Positions 9,512 to 17,123 of a stretch of DNA of 18,434 nucleotides are shown here, piece by piece. The translations under genes were made by a program, and so were the position numbers. Position 1 is the first letter of the stretch, and the number at the start of each line of letters is the position of its first letter. The notes below the pieces were generated by a model. That model had not been told where the DNA came from and did not search any database. It saw nothing but the letters and a program-made list of their open reading frames with translations. Origin of the DNA: Turicibacter sp. (GTDB lineage Bacteria > Bacillota > Bacilli > MOL361 > Turicibacteraceae); the NCBI GenBank assembly GCA_030531025.1, contig JAUMTV010000066.1, positions 1-18,434 on the forward strand, given 5' to 3'.

Positions 9512-10597
9512 ATCCTAAATCAAAACTTACCTAAATATCTTGCAGTCTCTGAATGGATTAAACAAAAAATTTATAACAACACCTTTAAGGCGGGTGAAAA
9601 ATTAATCAGTGAGAATCAATTGTGTGAAAAATTCTCGATTAGTCGACAAACGGCTCGTCAAGCTATTGCAGTTTTGGAAAAAGAGGGACTTATTGTAAAG
9701 AAGCAAGGAAGTGGAACATATGTCAATCCCATCTTCACCGAAACAAAAACTATCTCTAAAAACATTGGATTAGTGACGACATATCTCGATGACTACATTT
9801 TCCCTGCTATTATTTCTGGTGTTGAGAAAGTTTTATCAAGTAACGGGTATAATACAACTTTAAGATTAACAAGAAATAAAATTAATAATGAGCGCGAACA
9901 ACTTCTGTCATTATTAAAATCTGATATCGATGGTTTAATTGTTGAAGGAACAAAGTCTGCTTTACCTAATCCTAACTTAGATATTTATCGACAATTTAGT
10001 GAGCGTGGGATTCCTGTTGTGTTTATTAACAGTTATTACAACTCTTTAGATTGTAATTATGTCATTGTTGATGATGAGGAAGGTGGCCGTCTTGCAACGA
10101 AACACTTAATTAAACAAGGGCATAAAAACATTACAGGTATTTTTAAATATGACGACTTACAAGGAAATCTTCGCTATAAAGGTTTTTTAACTGAAATGTA
10201 TGAAAATAATCTCTCGGTTGATGAATCAACAATCATTTGGTATTCAACTGAGAATATGGAACAACAATTTTGTTTAGAAAATCTTCAAACCTTATTAAAT
10301 AAATTAAATAATTCAACAGCTATCGTGTGTTATAACGATCAAATCGCAATGAAACTTATGCAGTTATTATCACATAGTCATTTATCGGTTCCTAACGATT
10401 TATCACTCGTAAGCTTTGATAACTCAACGCTAAGTCAAATCGGAACCGTTTCCTTAACTAGTGTAACTCACCCTGGAAAAGAGCTTGGGCGTTTAGCTGC
10501 TGAATCGATTTTAACGATGATTGAAAATCCTCATTGGGAAGTTAAACATATTTATAAACCTGAACTCATTATGCGAGAATCTGTCAAAAAACTATAA
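9512..10597 (+). CDS. araR: AraR-type arabinose repressor with apparent non-canonical start
   Basis: The protein (361 residues if begun at ATC 9512) is a GntR-type winged helix fused to a LacI-type sugar-binding domain, the architecture of Bacillus AraR. LPKY near the N-terminus, the SISRQTARQAIAVLEKEGLI recognition region and the QGSGTYV wing are clear. The ligand domain runs from about residue 85 to IMRES at the end. It should repress araBAD until arabinose binds. No ATG, GTG or TTG exists between the strong AAAAGGGGGG ribosome binding site (9496-9505) and the conserved LPKY. The first usable in-frame start, TTG at 9620, would remove half the DNA-binding domain. An ATC start at the right spacing, or a damaged start codon, is inferred. 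Confidence 0.85.
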   Translation: MLNQNLPKYLAVSEWIKQKIYNNTFKAGEKLISENQLCEKFSISRQTARQAIAVLEKEGLIVKKQGSGTYVNPIFTETKTISKNIGLVTTYLDDYIFPAIISGVEKVLSSNGYNTTLRLTRNKINNEREQLLSLLKSDIDGLIVEGTKSALPNPNLDIYRQFSERGIPVVFINSYYNSLDCNYVIVDDEEGGRLATKHLIKQGHKNITGIFKYDDLQGNLRYKGFLTEMYENNLSVDESTIIWYSTENMEQQFCLENLQTLLNKLNNSTAIVCYNDQIAMKLMQLLSHSHLSVPNDLSLVSFDNSTLSQIGTVSLTSVTHPGKELGRLAAESILTMIENPHWEVKHIYKPELIMRESVKKL

Positions 10598-10627
10598 AAA
10601 AGAACTCGACTAAACGAGTTCTTTTTT
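10596..10627 (+). terminator. Intrinsic terminator after araR
   Basis: The stem GAACTCG/CGAGTTC has an ACTAAA loop. A-run and T-run flanks extend the pairing, and six T residues follow on the plus strand. It begins at the araR stop codon and is symmetric enough to work in both directions. Confidence 0.85.
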
Positions 10628-10735
10628 CTTTCCTCTTTGTATTAAAATCTTTTCATTACCATCAGTCTCTTTTCTTTTTTGACTCTTTTCACACTTCATC
10701 TAAGCTGCTAACTTTTCTTTGAAATTAATGATAGT

Positions 10736-10766
10736 AAAAAAACTAGCTGATTTTCATCAGCTAGTT
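10736..10766 (-). terminator. Intrinsic terminator of the DUF368 gene
   Basis: An 11-bp perfect stem, AACTAGCTGAT/ATCAGCTAGTT with a TTTC loop, is followed on the minus strand by a run of T residues. The DUF368 gene stop codon lies in its first arm. Confidence 0.85.
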
Positions 10767-11664
10767 AATACTTATATTCTCTTTTTTCAATTAATTTACT
10801 AAATTGTTCTAATCCAATAATGACTGCTCCACCAATAATAAAGAAAAGAATACTAAATGTCTCAAATGACATTGGAGCTTTTGGGACTTCTAAAGTGGTT
10901 GGCCCCATAATAACCGCGTAAAGTGATCCTAACATTAATCCTAGAATTAAATAAATCATTTGCGGACGTGATGTCTCTAAAAAGTGACGAATTAACTTAA
11001 TCGTTGATAGAATTCCGACAATAACTCCTAATCCAAATACAACCAAAACTGGTAAGTATGATAAATTTAATGATAATACTTCTTTAATTGCACTAATAAT
11101 GGCTGTATATAGTCCAAAAATTAAAAGTAACGTTGAACCAGAGATTCCTGGCAGTACCATCGCTGAGATGGCAATCATTCCAGCAATGAACACATAGAGG
11201 ATTAATCCAATATTTAAATTACCAAACGAGACATCAATCCCTTGCCCACCTGATGCAGGGTTAAAAACGGTAATCGCAACGACAATTAAAATACCTGTAA
11301 CTGTCCAAACAATATTTAAGTATTTATTTTTAATTGTTTCTTTTTCTGCTTTCATAATAATTGGAATCGAGAAAATGATAAATCCAATAAATAATGAGCT
11401 AATGCTATAAATGTGTTCTTCAAAAATTGAAGCTAAGAATAATACCGAGGCAATTATTCCAATCGCCCATCCAATCCCAATTTTTAATAAAAATTGTACG
11501 GCTTCTATCTTCTCTTGTTTACTACTTTTTGAAACAAGTTTATTTAATGAACCTATAAACTGATCATAAAATCCTAAAATGAACGCGATTGTTCCACCTG
11601 AGACCCCAGGAACACTATCTGCTAGTGCCATGAAAAATCCGCGAATTACATTGACGATAAACAT
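10765..11664 (-). CDS. DUF368 family membrane protein, probable undecaprenyl-phosphate translocase
   Basis: This is a 299-residue polytopic membrane protein with about eight hydrophobic segments. It holds the family's internal duplication: SVPGVSGGT at residues 17-25 and LPGISGST at 171-178, each at the start of a re-entrant-looking hydrophobic hairpin. DUF368 proteins have been linked experimentally in other bacteria to returning undecaprenyl phosphate across the membrane for cell-wall synthesis; that role here is by family only. The ATG at 11664 is six bases after AAGGTG and is preferred over the in-frame GTG at 11673, which lies in the ribosome binding site. It is a single gene with its own terminator and is unrelated to the arabinose genes. 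Confidence 0.85.
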   Translation of the reverse strand: MFIVNVIRGFFMALADSVPGVSGGTIAFILGFYDQFIGSLNKLVSKSSKQEKIEAVQFLLKIGIGWAIGIIASVLFLASIFEEHIYSISSLFIGFIIFSIPIIMKAEKETIKNKYLNIVWTVTGILIVVAITVFNPASGGQGIDVSFGNLNIGLILYVFIAGMIAISAMVLPGISGSTLLLIFGLYTAIISAIKEVLSLNLSYLPVLVVFGLGVIVGILSTIKLIRHFLETSRPQMIYLILGLMLGSLYAVIMGPTTLEVPKAPMSFETFSILFFIIGGAVIIGLEQFSKLIEKREYKY

Positions 11665-11907
11665 ATTTTTCACCTTGACCTATTCTAATTTTTTCATCCG
11701 TAAATACAATATTTATTATTATCCACTTTCTTCATATAGGAGATAATCTTTACCAAACTATTCTAACATAATCTAAATCAGACTTCAATGTAAGACATGC
11801 TTTAAAATCATGATATCAAATGAAGCATCACATATCATTCACACTTTGGGTAATTTCCCATAAGATAATACTGGATATTGTATTGTTAGTTTAAGGGAGG
11901 TATCTGA
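11665..11907. promoter_or_regulatory. Divergent intergenic region, DUF368 gene and tandem ATPase gene
   Basis: These 243 AT-rich bases separate divergently transcribed genes, so promoters must lie here, but no -35/-10 pair is convincing. A loose dyad, ATGCTT/AAGCAT around ATCATGATATCA, lies near 11798-11829. Nothing resembling a gene was seen. Confidence 0.4.
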
Positions 11908-12996
11908 ATGAGTGCAACTATAAAAAACTATTTTGCCTGCGCAAATAGTTCACGTGGATTTTGGAACTACTTTGAATCAAATCTTCAGGGGCTTGAACAT
12001 CTCTATATTTTAAAAGGTGGTCCTGGTACTGGAAAGTCTACTTTAATGAAAAACATTGGTGCAGATTTTTACGATCGTGGATATGACATCGAATTTATTT
12101 ATTGTTCTTCTGACCCTAGTTCTTTAGATGGGGTAATTATCCCATCTTTAAAAGTAGGTATCGTTGATGGAACTTCTCCTCACGTGATTGAACCGACGGC
12201 GCCAGGTGCTATTGAACAATATGTCAATTTAGGGATCGCATGGGATAAAGAAAAACTTCAGCCTTATAAAGATGACATTCTTTCACTAAAAAGTGAAATT
12301 AGTGCCTGTTATAATCAACTGTATTCTGAATATGCCGAGGCATTAAAAGTCCATGATAATTGGGAAAAAATTTATATTGATAAAATGGATTTCAATAAAG
12401 CTCCTCAATTTCGACAACTCATTTGTGACACTCTACTCAATTATCCTTCCATCGATCATACTCCCATTGTCAAACATCGCTTTTTTGGTGCATCAACTCC
12501 AGAAGGTTCTGTTGATCACATCCGAGATTTAACTCAAGGTTTCAAACGATATTTTATCAAAGGACGCCCTGGTACTGGAAAATCAACGTTACTTAAAGAA
12601 TTAGCTAAAAAAAGTGAGACTTTAGGTTACGATACTGAAATTTATCATTGTTCATTTGATCCTGAATCATTAGATATGGTTCTAATTCCACAACTTAACG
12701 TTTGTTTCTTTGATTCGACAGCACCACATGAATATTTCCCTACTCTTGAAACAGATGAAATTATTGATACGTATGAAGCTTTAATTACACCAGGAACGGA
12801 TGAATTTTATGCAAAGCAACTAGCCGATTTGTCATATCTATACAAAGCAACTGTTAAAAAAGGAACAACTGCATTAAAAGAAGCCAAAAGACTTCATGAT
12901 GAATTAGAAAAAATCTATATTAAAGCGATGAATTTTCAAATTATTGAAGGGATTTGTGAACAAATTAAAGCTGAAATTCTTGAACTAACCAAATAA
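11908..12996 (+). CDS. Tandem P-loop ATPase (PRK06851-like), function unknown
   Basis: This 362-residue soluble protein is made of two homologous halves offset by 182 residues. Each half has a P-loop: GGPGTGKST at 37-45 and GRPGTGKST at 219-227. About 20 residues after each is a matching segment, YDIEFIYCSSDPSSLDGVIIP (59-79, first half) and YDTEIYHCSFDPESLDMVLIP (241-261, second half), then an IVDGTSPH or FFDSTAPH motif (Walker-B-like plus histidine). It resembles the uncharacterised PRK06851 family of Bacillota. Repeated cysteine-serine and TSPH/TAPH motifs could bind a ligand or metal, but that is speculation. The start follows GGGAGGT by seven bases. It ends in a very strong shared terminator. 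Confidence 0.85.
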   Translation: MSATIKNYFACANSSRGFWNYFESNLQGLEHLYILKGGPGTGKSTLMKNIGADFYDRGYDIEFIYCSSDPSSLDGVIIPSLKVGIVDGTSPHVIEPTAPGAIEQYVNLGIAWDKEKLQPYKDDILSLKSEISACYNQLYSEYAEALKVHDNWEKIYIDKMDFNKAPQFRQLICDTLLNYPSIDHTPIVKHRFFGASTPEGSVDHIRDLTQGFKRYFIKGRPGTGKSTLLKELAKKSETLGYDTEIYHCSFDPESLDMVLIPQLNVCFFDSTAPHEYFPTLETDEIIDTYEALITPGTDEFYAKQLADLSYLYKATVKKGTTALKEAKRLHDELEKIYIKAMNFQIIEGICEQIKAEILELTK

Positions 12997-13038
12997 AGAA
13001 AGAGGTGTATCGATGAAGATACACCTCTTTCTTTATTT
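12991..13038. terminator. Very long bidirectional terminator
   Basis: A 21-bp perfect stem around a GATGAA loop lies between convergent genes and contains the ATPase stop codon. A-rich and T-rich outer arms give a U tract in both directions. Confidence 0.85.
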
Positions 13039-13040
13039 CA

Positions 13041-13310
13041 TTAACGACGTTTTGTTTTATCTGATCCTTTCGTATCTTTTTTAACAAGTAACGTCTCCAT
13101 TTTTGTTTTAATTTGATGGTAACTAACTGGATCAAATAATAAGTCATTCCAAATCTTTACTTTATTATCTCGAATACCAGCAAATACTTGCTCATGATTT
13201 GGTCGATGAACGACGGCAACGCCTTCTTTCTTTTTAATTTCAACAGTGACTACTTCTTTTTGTTTTGTTTCAAATTGTTTTGTTGACTCCGTGTTGGTTT
13301 CATTCCACAT
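13041..13310 (-). CDS. Small charged protein of unknown function
   Basis: I do not recognise this 89-residue protein. It starts MWNETNTES, is rich in lysine, glutamate and threonine, and has no signal peptide or membrane segment. A central part (VAVVHRPNHEQVFAGIRDNKVKI) looks folded, and the C-terminus is strongly basic (KGSDKTKRR). A GGGAGAG ribosome binding site just before the ATG and the shared terminator at the stop codon support a real gene. A nucleic-acid-binding role would fit the charge but is not shown. Confidence 0.65.
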   Translation of the reverse strand: MWNETNTESTKQFETKQKEVVTVEIKKKEGVAVVHRPNHEQVFAGIRDNKVKIWNDLLFDPVSYHQIKTKMETLLVKKDTKGSDKTKRR

Positions 13311-13413
13311 CTTTCTCTCTCCCTTTACTCAAACATTTTTAAATTCATCTAATGCGACTATGATTATTGGCATTCGTCACATTAAACTCTATGCATAGCC
13401 ATCTTAAATATGC

Positions 13414-13443
13414 AAAAAAAGTGAGTTATTCACTCACTTTTTT
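13414..13443. terminator. Bidirectional terminator after the broken ABC permease
   Basis: The stem GTGAGT/ACTCAC has a TATTC loop and is flanked by A7 and T6 runs. On the minus strand it follows, and partly contains, the last codons of the permease reading frame. Confidence 0.75.
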
Positions 13444-14298
13444 CTTAACCACGGGCAACAATTTAGTTGTAATAAATCAAGTCCCTTATAAATTCCTAAT
13501 GATAATAAACTTAGTGCAATGACACCTGAAAACATATCTTTGTAATCGATCATGCATTCATAATAAAATAGCCAATTCCATATCGTGTCGCATAATTTTC
13601 ACTGAAAAATAAGGCAGAAATCGCAATCCCTGTGCTAATTCTTAACGCAGAAAATAAATTTAATGAAATAGCCGGTAAAATGATATGCCATAGCCATTGA
13701 AAGGTGTTTAGCTCCATCATCGTTGCAGCTTGTAAGATACTCTGATCAATTTGTTTGACCCCATCCCTTGTAGCAATCATTATTTGAAAAACTATGTATA
13801 AACAGAAATAAAATCTACATTTATCACGACACACTAAATGTTTGATAGTTGTGCCGTGAAAGGCAGACTATAGTCCGGCTAAAAGTTTTTTACGATGTAA
13901 AAAACTTATCTGGACTTATATAGAATGGTTACCATTAAAATAATTTTAGAAGCATCACCAACTTCAAATAATACCATAAAAATCGGAAAAAATGCAATTT
14001 TAGGAATTGAATATAGTAAATAAATAACTGGAGAAATAAGTTGATCACTTTTATGATTCCAGCCTATTAAGATTCCGATTGGAACACCGATGAATAACGA
14101 TAATATGACTGAAATGAAAATCCGGTAGAAACTATACAAAATATGATGTATCAAATCATGTTGTAATAAAAAGATAAAGCGCTCCGTCGTTGATAAAAGA
14201 GAAGGGACCATTGGTTCACCAATCATTAAATATAAAAGTTGCCATAATCCAATCACAACAAGGCAAGCATATACTTGATTAACCATTCGCTTCATCAT
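13426..14298 (-). pseudogene. ABC transporter permease (NitT/TauT, YtlD-like), broken by an insertion and a frameshift
   Basis: The N-terminal part (14298 to about 13920) has the expected membrane segments and the run IGVPIGILIGW, YSIPKIAFFPIF, FEVGDASKIILM of SsuC/TauC-type permeases. The frame is then cut by an insertion of about 115 bases. It resumes in another frame with FQIMIATRDGVKQIDQSILQAA (the EAA coupling loop), shifts again near 13550 after YFIMNA, and ends with FSGVIALSLLSLGIYKG and a stop inside the terminator. The parts add up to one normal-length permease. Its ATG overlaps the end of the ATPase gene, as in a normal operon. No functional product is expected unless the insertion is spliced from RNA. 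Confidence 0.85.
13806..13919 (-). mobile_element. Short structured insertion, copy A, in the permease gene
   Basis: Boundaries are inferred from where permease coding similarity stops and restarts. In gene-sense orientation it starts with ATATAAGTCCAGATAA, forms a hairpin with a reversed copy ending GGACTATAGTC, and ends near ATTTCTGTTTATAC. The second half contains two interlocking helices: TCACGGCACA pairs with TGTGTCGTGA (forward 13824-13833 with 13850-13859), and ACATTTA pairs with TAAATGT (forward 13817-13823 with 13835-13841). The first helix has a G-U pair only if read on the minus strand. Copy B shares the first half and the ATTTCTGTTT end. Confidence 0.65.
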
Positions 14299-15102
14299 CT
14301 AATTGCTCCCTTACCTTTTGACATAACTCATAATAATGAGAGGATTTTCTCATTTCATGATCCCCAAAGTATGGATTTTCAATCATCGATTTAGGTTGTC
14401 CATCATTCATCACTAGAATCGTTTGACCTAAAAATACAGCTTCTTCAATACTGTGAGTCACTAAAATCATAGTATTTTGACGTTTTAAATGAATCTCTAT
14501 AGAAACAGAAATGTATTTTACAATTTTATAACGGGCTTGGTTGAGGAGCCGCTTTAATACTAAGATAGACTATAGTCCAGATAAAATTTTTTCCGATATG
14601 AAAAACTTATCTGGACTTATATCTAATAATAGATCCTGAATTTTCTCTTTTGTCATCGCATCAAGGGCTGATGTTGCTTCATCTAATAAAAGAATAGGTG
14701 ATTGACTAATTAAGGCTCTTGCAATAGCCGTTCGTTGCTTTTGTCCTCCACTTAATTGATAAGGATATTTATCTTTTAGATGAGACATCTGAACTTCCTC
14801 TAAAATAACCTGTACTTGCTCACTTCTTTTTTGTTAATTCCTAATGATACATTTTGCTCGACAGTTTTCCAAGGAAATAATCCTAAATCTTGCAAAATTA
14901 GACTTGGTCTAATTTCAGATGAAATCAATAATTGTCCCTTGAGTAGCAGCAATAATCTTGCGATCGAATACAGTAACGTCGTTTTCCCACAACCTGATGG
15001 TCCAATAATGGCATACGTATGATTGGCTTCAAACGTAAAGCTTAAATCTTGTATGATCGTCTGATCGTGATATCCAGCTGTTATCTGTCTTAATTCAATC
15101 AT
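14279..15102 (-). pseudogene. ABC transporter ATPase (NitT/TauT, YtlC-like), broken by a frameshift and an insertion
   Basis: The first segment has Walker A GPSGCGKTT and the Q-loop region ILQDLGLFPW. A one-base loss in a run of A residues (forward T run at 14827-14832) shifts the frame after VSLGINKK. The next segment has the signature LSGGQKQR and Walker [13 protein letters not shown], and reaches KIQDLLLD before an insertion of about 125 bases. The last segment resumes with the H-loop LVTHSIEEAVFLGQ. All canonical motifs remain, so inactivation looks recent. It starts in a TAATG overlap with the binding-protein stop, and its end overlaps the permease start. Confidence 0.88.
14496..14620 (-). 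mobile_element. Short structured insertion, copy B, in the ATPase gene
   Basis: It splits the ATPase between DLLLD and IHLKRQNTMILV. In gene-sense orientation it starts with ATATAAGTCCAGATAA and forms a hairpin closed by TTATCTGGACTATAGTC, like copy A. It then differs from A (GCGGCTCCTCAACCAAGCCCG region, itself able to form a short stem) before the shared ATTTCTGTTT near its end. A two-base AT may flank the element on both sides. No protein is encoded. Confidence 0.65.
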
Positions 15103-16006
15103 TATTTAATAAATTGCCCATCTACTAAGTCCGAAGGATCGACTGTTAATGATTTATTTAATGTTTCAGATGCCCAATCAATGATCTCTTGTAAATAGTC
15201 TTGCGATGGTAAAGCTGCTTCTTTATAAGTTGGTAAAACAATTAATTCTTTTGCTTCTGGTGCAATATTTGGAATTTTCTCGACTAAGATATCAATTGCT
15301 TGACTTGGATCTTAATTAATCGCTATGACTGCTTTATTATCTGCTTCATGAAATTTAGCAATAGCCTCAGTTTTTTCAGCTAATGCTTTTTCTGTAAATA
15401 CAAGACAATCTGGTGAGTAGTCGTCTTCAAGTCCGTAAATTGTTTTTGTTAACCCTTGCACTTCTTTATTACTAGCAACAGGCTCTGGAAATAATCCCAT
15501 ATCTAATTCTCCACTTGCAATAGCAACTAAACGAGCTAGAATTTCATTAATAAATACTTTCTCAATCTGATAACTATCACCTAGCCATTGGTCAATTAAA
15601 TAATTCGATACATTTACTTCCATCATATCAACTTTAATCTCTTTTTTATCTGACGCATAACGGAGACCATTCCATCCGCTATAGTTGTTGATTTAATTTT
15701 AAATCTGCCATCTACATTTGTCGCAACTGCAATAAAATCCGTCATCGCTCCATCAATCGTTTGACTTTGTAGCGCACTTTGACGATTAAAGGCATTACTA
15801 TAAATCTCGATGTTAACATCTAACCCTAATTCTTCAAAGTAACCCTTTTCTTTTGCGATTAAAATAGGTGCTGTATCTACCGCTGGCATTAACCCAATTG
15901 ATAAGGTCGTTAATTCTTGTTCACCTGCCATGTCTTTTTCACATCCTACTGTAAAAAAGATCATCATCATAATACTCATAATTGTAGCTAATCGTTTAAT
16001 CCCCAT
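15102..16006 (-). pseudogene. ABC transporter substrate-binding lipoprotein (NMT1/THI5-like, YtlA-like), broken
   Basis: The ATG at 16006 follows GGAGG and opens a lipoprotein signal with a TVGC lipobox near residue 22. The family body follows (GLMPAVDTAPILIAKEKGYFEELGLDVNI, SALQSQTIDGAMTD). The frame shifts near 15665-15680, continues with RYASDKKEI and MMEVNVSNYLIDQWL, and meets an in-frame TAA at 15312-15314. That stop probably replaces a CAA glutamine codon, because DPSQAIDILVEKIPNIAPEAK continues directly to the real stop at 15102. The protein would have delivered a small nitrogen- or sulfur-containing compound or thiamine precursor to the permease, by family only. Confidence 0.88.
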
Positions 16007-16078
16007 GTATAACTCCTCCATATTTTTACAAATAATAGCCTTTTCTACTCTACAATATTATTATATTTTGACAAGTTT

Positions 16079-16107
16079 TTGTGAATTTTATCATTTTATG
16101 ATAAAAT
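16079..16107 (+). promoter_or_regulatory. Promoter of the prenyltransferase gene
   Basis: A -35 box TTGTGA (16079-16084) and a -10 box TAAAAT (16102-16107) are 17 bases apart. The promoter ends about 40 bases before the ATG, which follows GAGGTG. Confidence 0.65.
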
Positions 16108-16145
16108 TAGGCATATTATTTAAAAATACATCGATGAGGTGAATT

Positions 16146-17048
16146 ATGTTTAATAAGGATTATGTTTTAAAATTCATCAAAGATTCTTGGATTGCGCTTC
16201 GTCCCCTTTCTTTGACATTAGCCATTGGATCAACGACATTAGGGATTTTAGCTGCACACAAAATGAGAGCAATTGACTGGAGTAATAAATTTGATTTATT
16301 CCTTATCTTCTTAATTACATTCGCTGGATTATTGGCGCAATCGGGAGCAAACTTAGTGAATGATTATTTTGAAGGTTCTTTTCGTTACTATCGACCAAGT
16401 GGACGAAAAATAACGTTCTTAGGCGTTTCTCGTACCTTTTTTGATGTTTATGTGTTTTTATGGGCAATGGCTTGTTTTGCTGTTGCAGGACTGATTGGTC
16501 TATTTTTAATCTATCTAACTAACTTAAATATGCTTTGGATTGGATTGATCGGAATTTTTATTGCCTATGCTTATACAGGAGAGCCTTTTGTTTTTAAACG
16601 TAGAGGATTAGGGGTCATTATCTCCTTTATCGCAATGGGACCGTTAATGGTGCTTGGCGCAAGTTTTCCTTTTACAAAAGAATTATCACTGTATCCTATT
16701 TATCTTGCGCTTCCCGCTTCATTATTTATCCCAGCCTTAATGATTAGTAATGAAATGCGTGATTTCACACGTGATCAACGTTTAAGCATTGGAACACTTA
16801 GTGTGCGTATTGGAAGTAAGTATAGTACTTATCTTTATCGTACATTAGTCTTTGGGGCCTATGTTTTAACTGTTTTATATGTCATCTTAGGTATCTATCA
16901 TCCGATTTCACTTGCTGTGTTCCTAACCTTACCAATTGCATTAAAAGCAAATCATTCAGTTACAAACTTTGAAAAACTAGGAATCCCTTATACAAACAGT
17001 TTGCATTGGAAATTTACTTTAATTTTAATGATCTCGTTATTTTTCTAA
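16146..17048 (+). CDS. UbiA-family prenyltransferase, MenA-like
   Basis: This 300-residue integral membrane protein has about eight hydrophobic segments. The first aspartate-rich motif is NLVNDYFEG at residues 69-77. The second is NEMRDFTRDQRLSIGTLSVRIG around residues 202-223. Both sit on cytoplasmic loops and bind magnesium-polyprenyl diphosphate in this family. The second motif with GTLSVRIG is closest to MenA, which prenylates 1,4-dihydroxy-2-naphthoate for menaquinone. No other menaquinone genes are in the window, so the acceptor is uncertain. The gene is intact, monocistronic, with its own promoter and terminator. Confidence 0.85.
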   Translation: MFNKDYVLKFIKDSWIALRPLSLTLAIGSTTLGILAAHKMRAIDWSNKFDLFLIFLITFAGLLAQSGANLVNDYFEGSFRYYRPSGRKITFLGVSRTFFDVYVFLWAMACFAVAGLIGLFLIYLTNLNMLWIGLIGIFIAYAYTGEPFVFKRRGLGVIISFIAMGPLMVLGASFPFTKELSLYPIYLALPASLFIPALMISNEMRDFTRDQRLSIGTLSVRIGSKYSTYLYRTLVFGAYVLTVLYVILGIYHPISLAVFLTLPIALKANHSVTNFEKLGIPYTNSLHWKFTLILMISLFF

Positions 17049-17074
17049 AAAGGATGGTTTCTCATCCTTTTTTT
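17047..17074 (+). terminator. Terminator of the prenyltransferase gene
   Basis: A 10-bp stem, AAAAAGGATG/CATCCTTTTT with a GTTTCT loop, runs into a T tract. It overlaps the stop codon. Confidence 0.85.
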
Positions 17075-17080
17075 AATTTG

Positions 17081-17089
17081 TGTTATAAT
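17081..17089 (+). promoter_or_regulatory. Extended -10 promoter of the metallopeptidase gene
   Basis: TGT followed by TATAAT (17084-17089) is an extended -10 element. No clear -35 is seen, because the upstream bases belong to the terminator. Confidence 0.5.
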
Positions 17090-17123
17090 AAATTGAATAA
17101 ATCTAGAAGTCATGGTGAAAGAA

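Noticed and set aside
9620..9622. TTG as the start of araR
   Set aside because: It would delete the first helices of the winged-helix domain, and no ribosome binding site precedes it.
10610..10699. Minus-strand 29-codon frame (MKCEKSQKRK start)
   Set aside because: No ribosome binding site, low-complexity lysine-rich composition, and it runs through the araR terminator.
12965..13147. Minus-strand frame of 60 codons
   Set aside because: It overlaps the terminator and two better supported genes and shows no start signal.
13863..13921. Copy A hairpin as an ordinary intrinsic terminator
   Set aside because: It lies inside a coding sequence, recurs in copy B with the same terminus, and lacks a following T tract.
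14816..15022. Plus-strand frame of 68 codons
   Set aside because: Antisense to the ATPase Walker A region.
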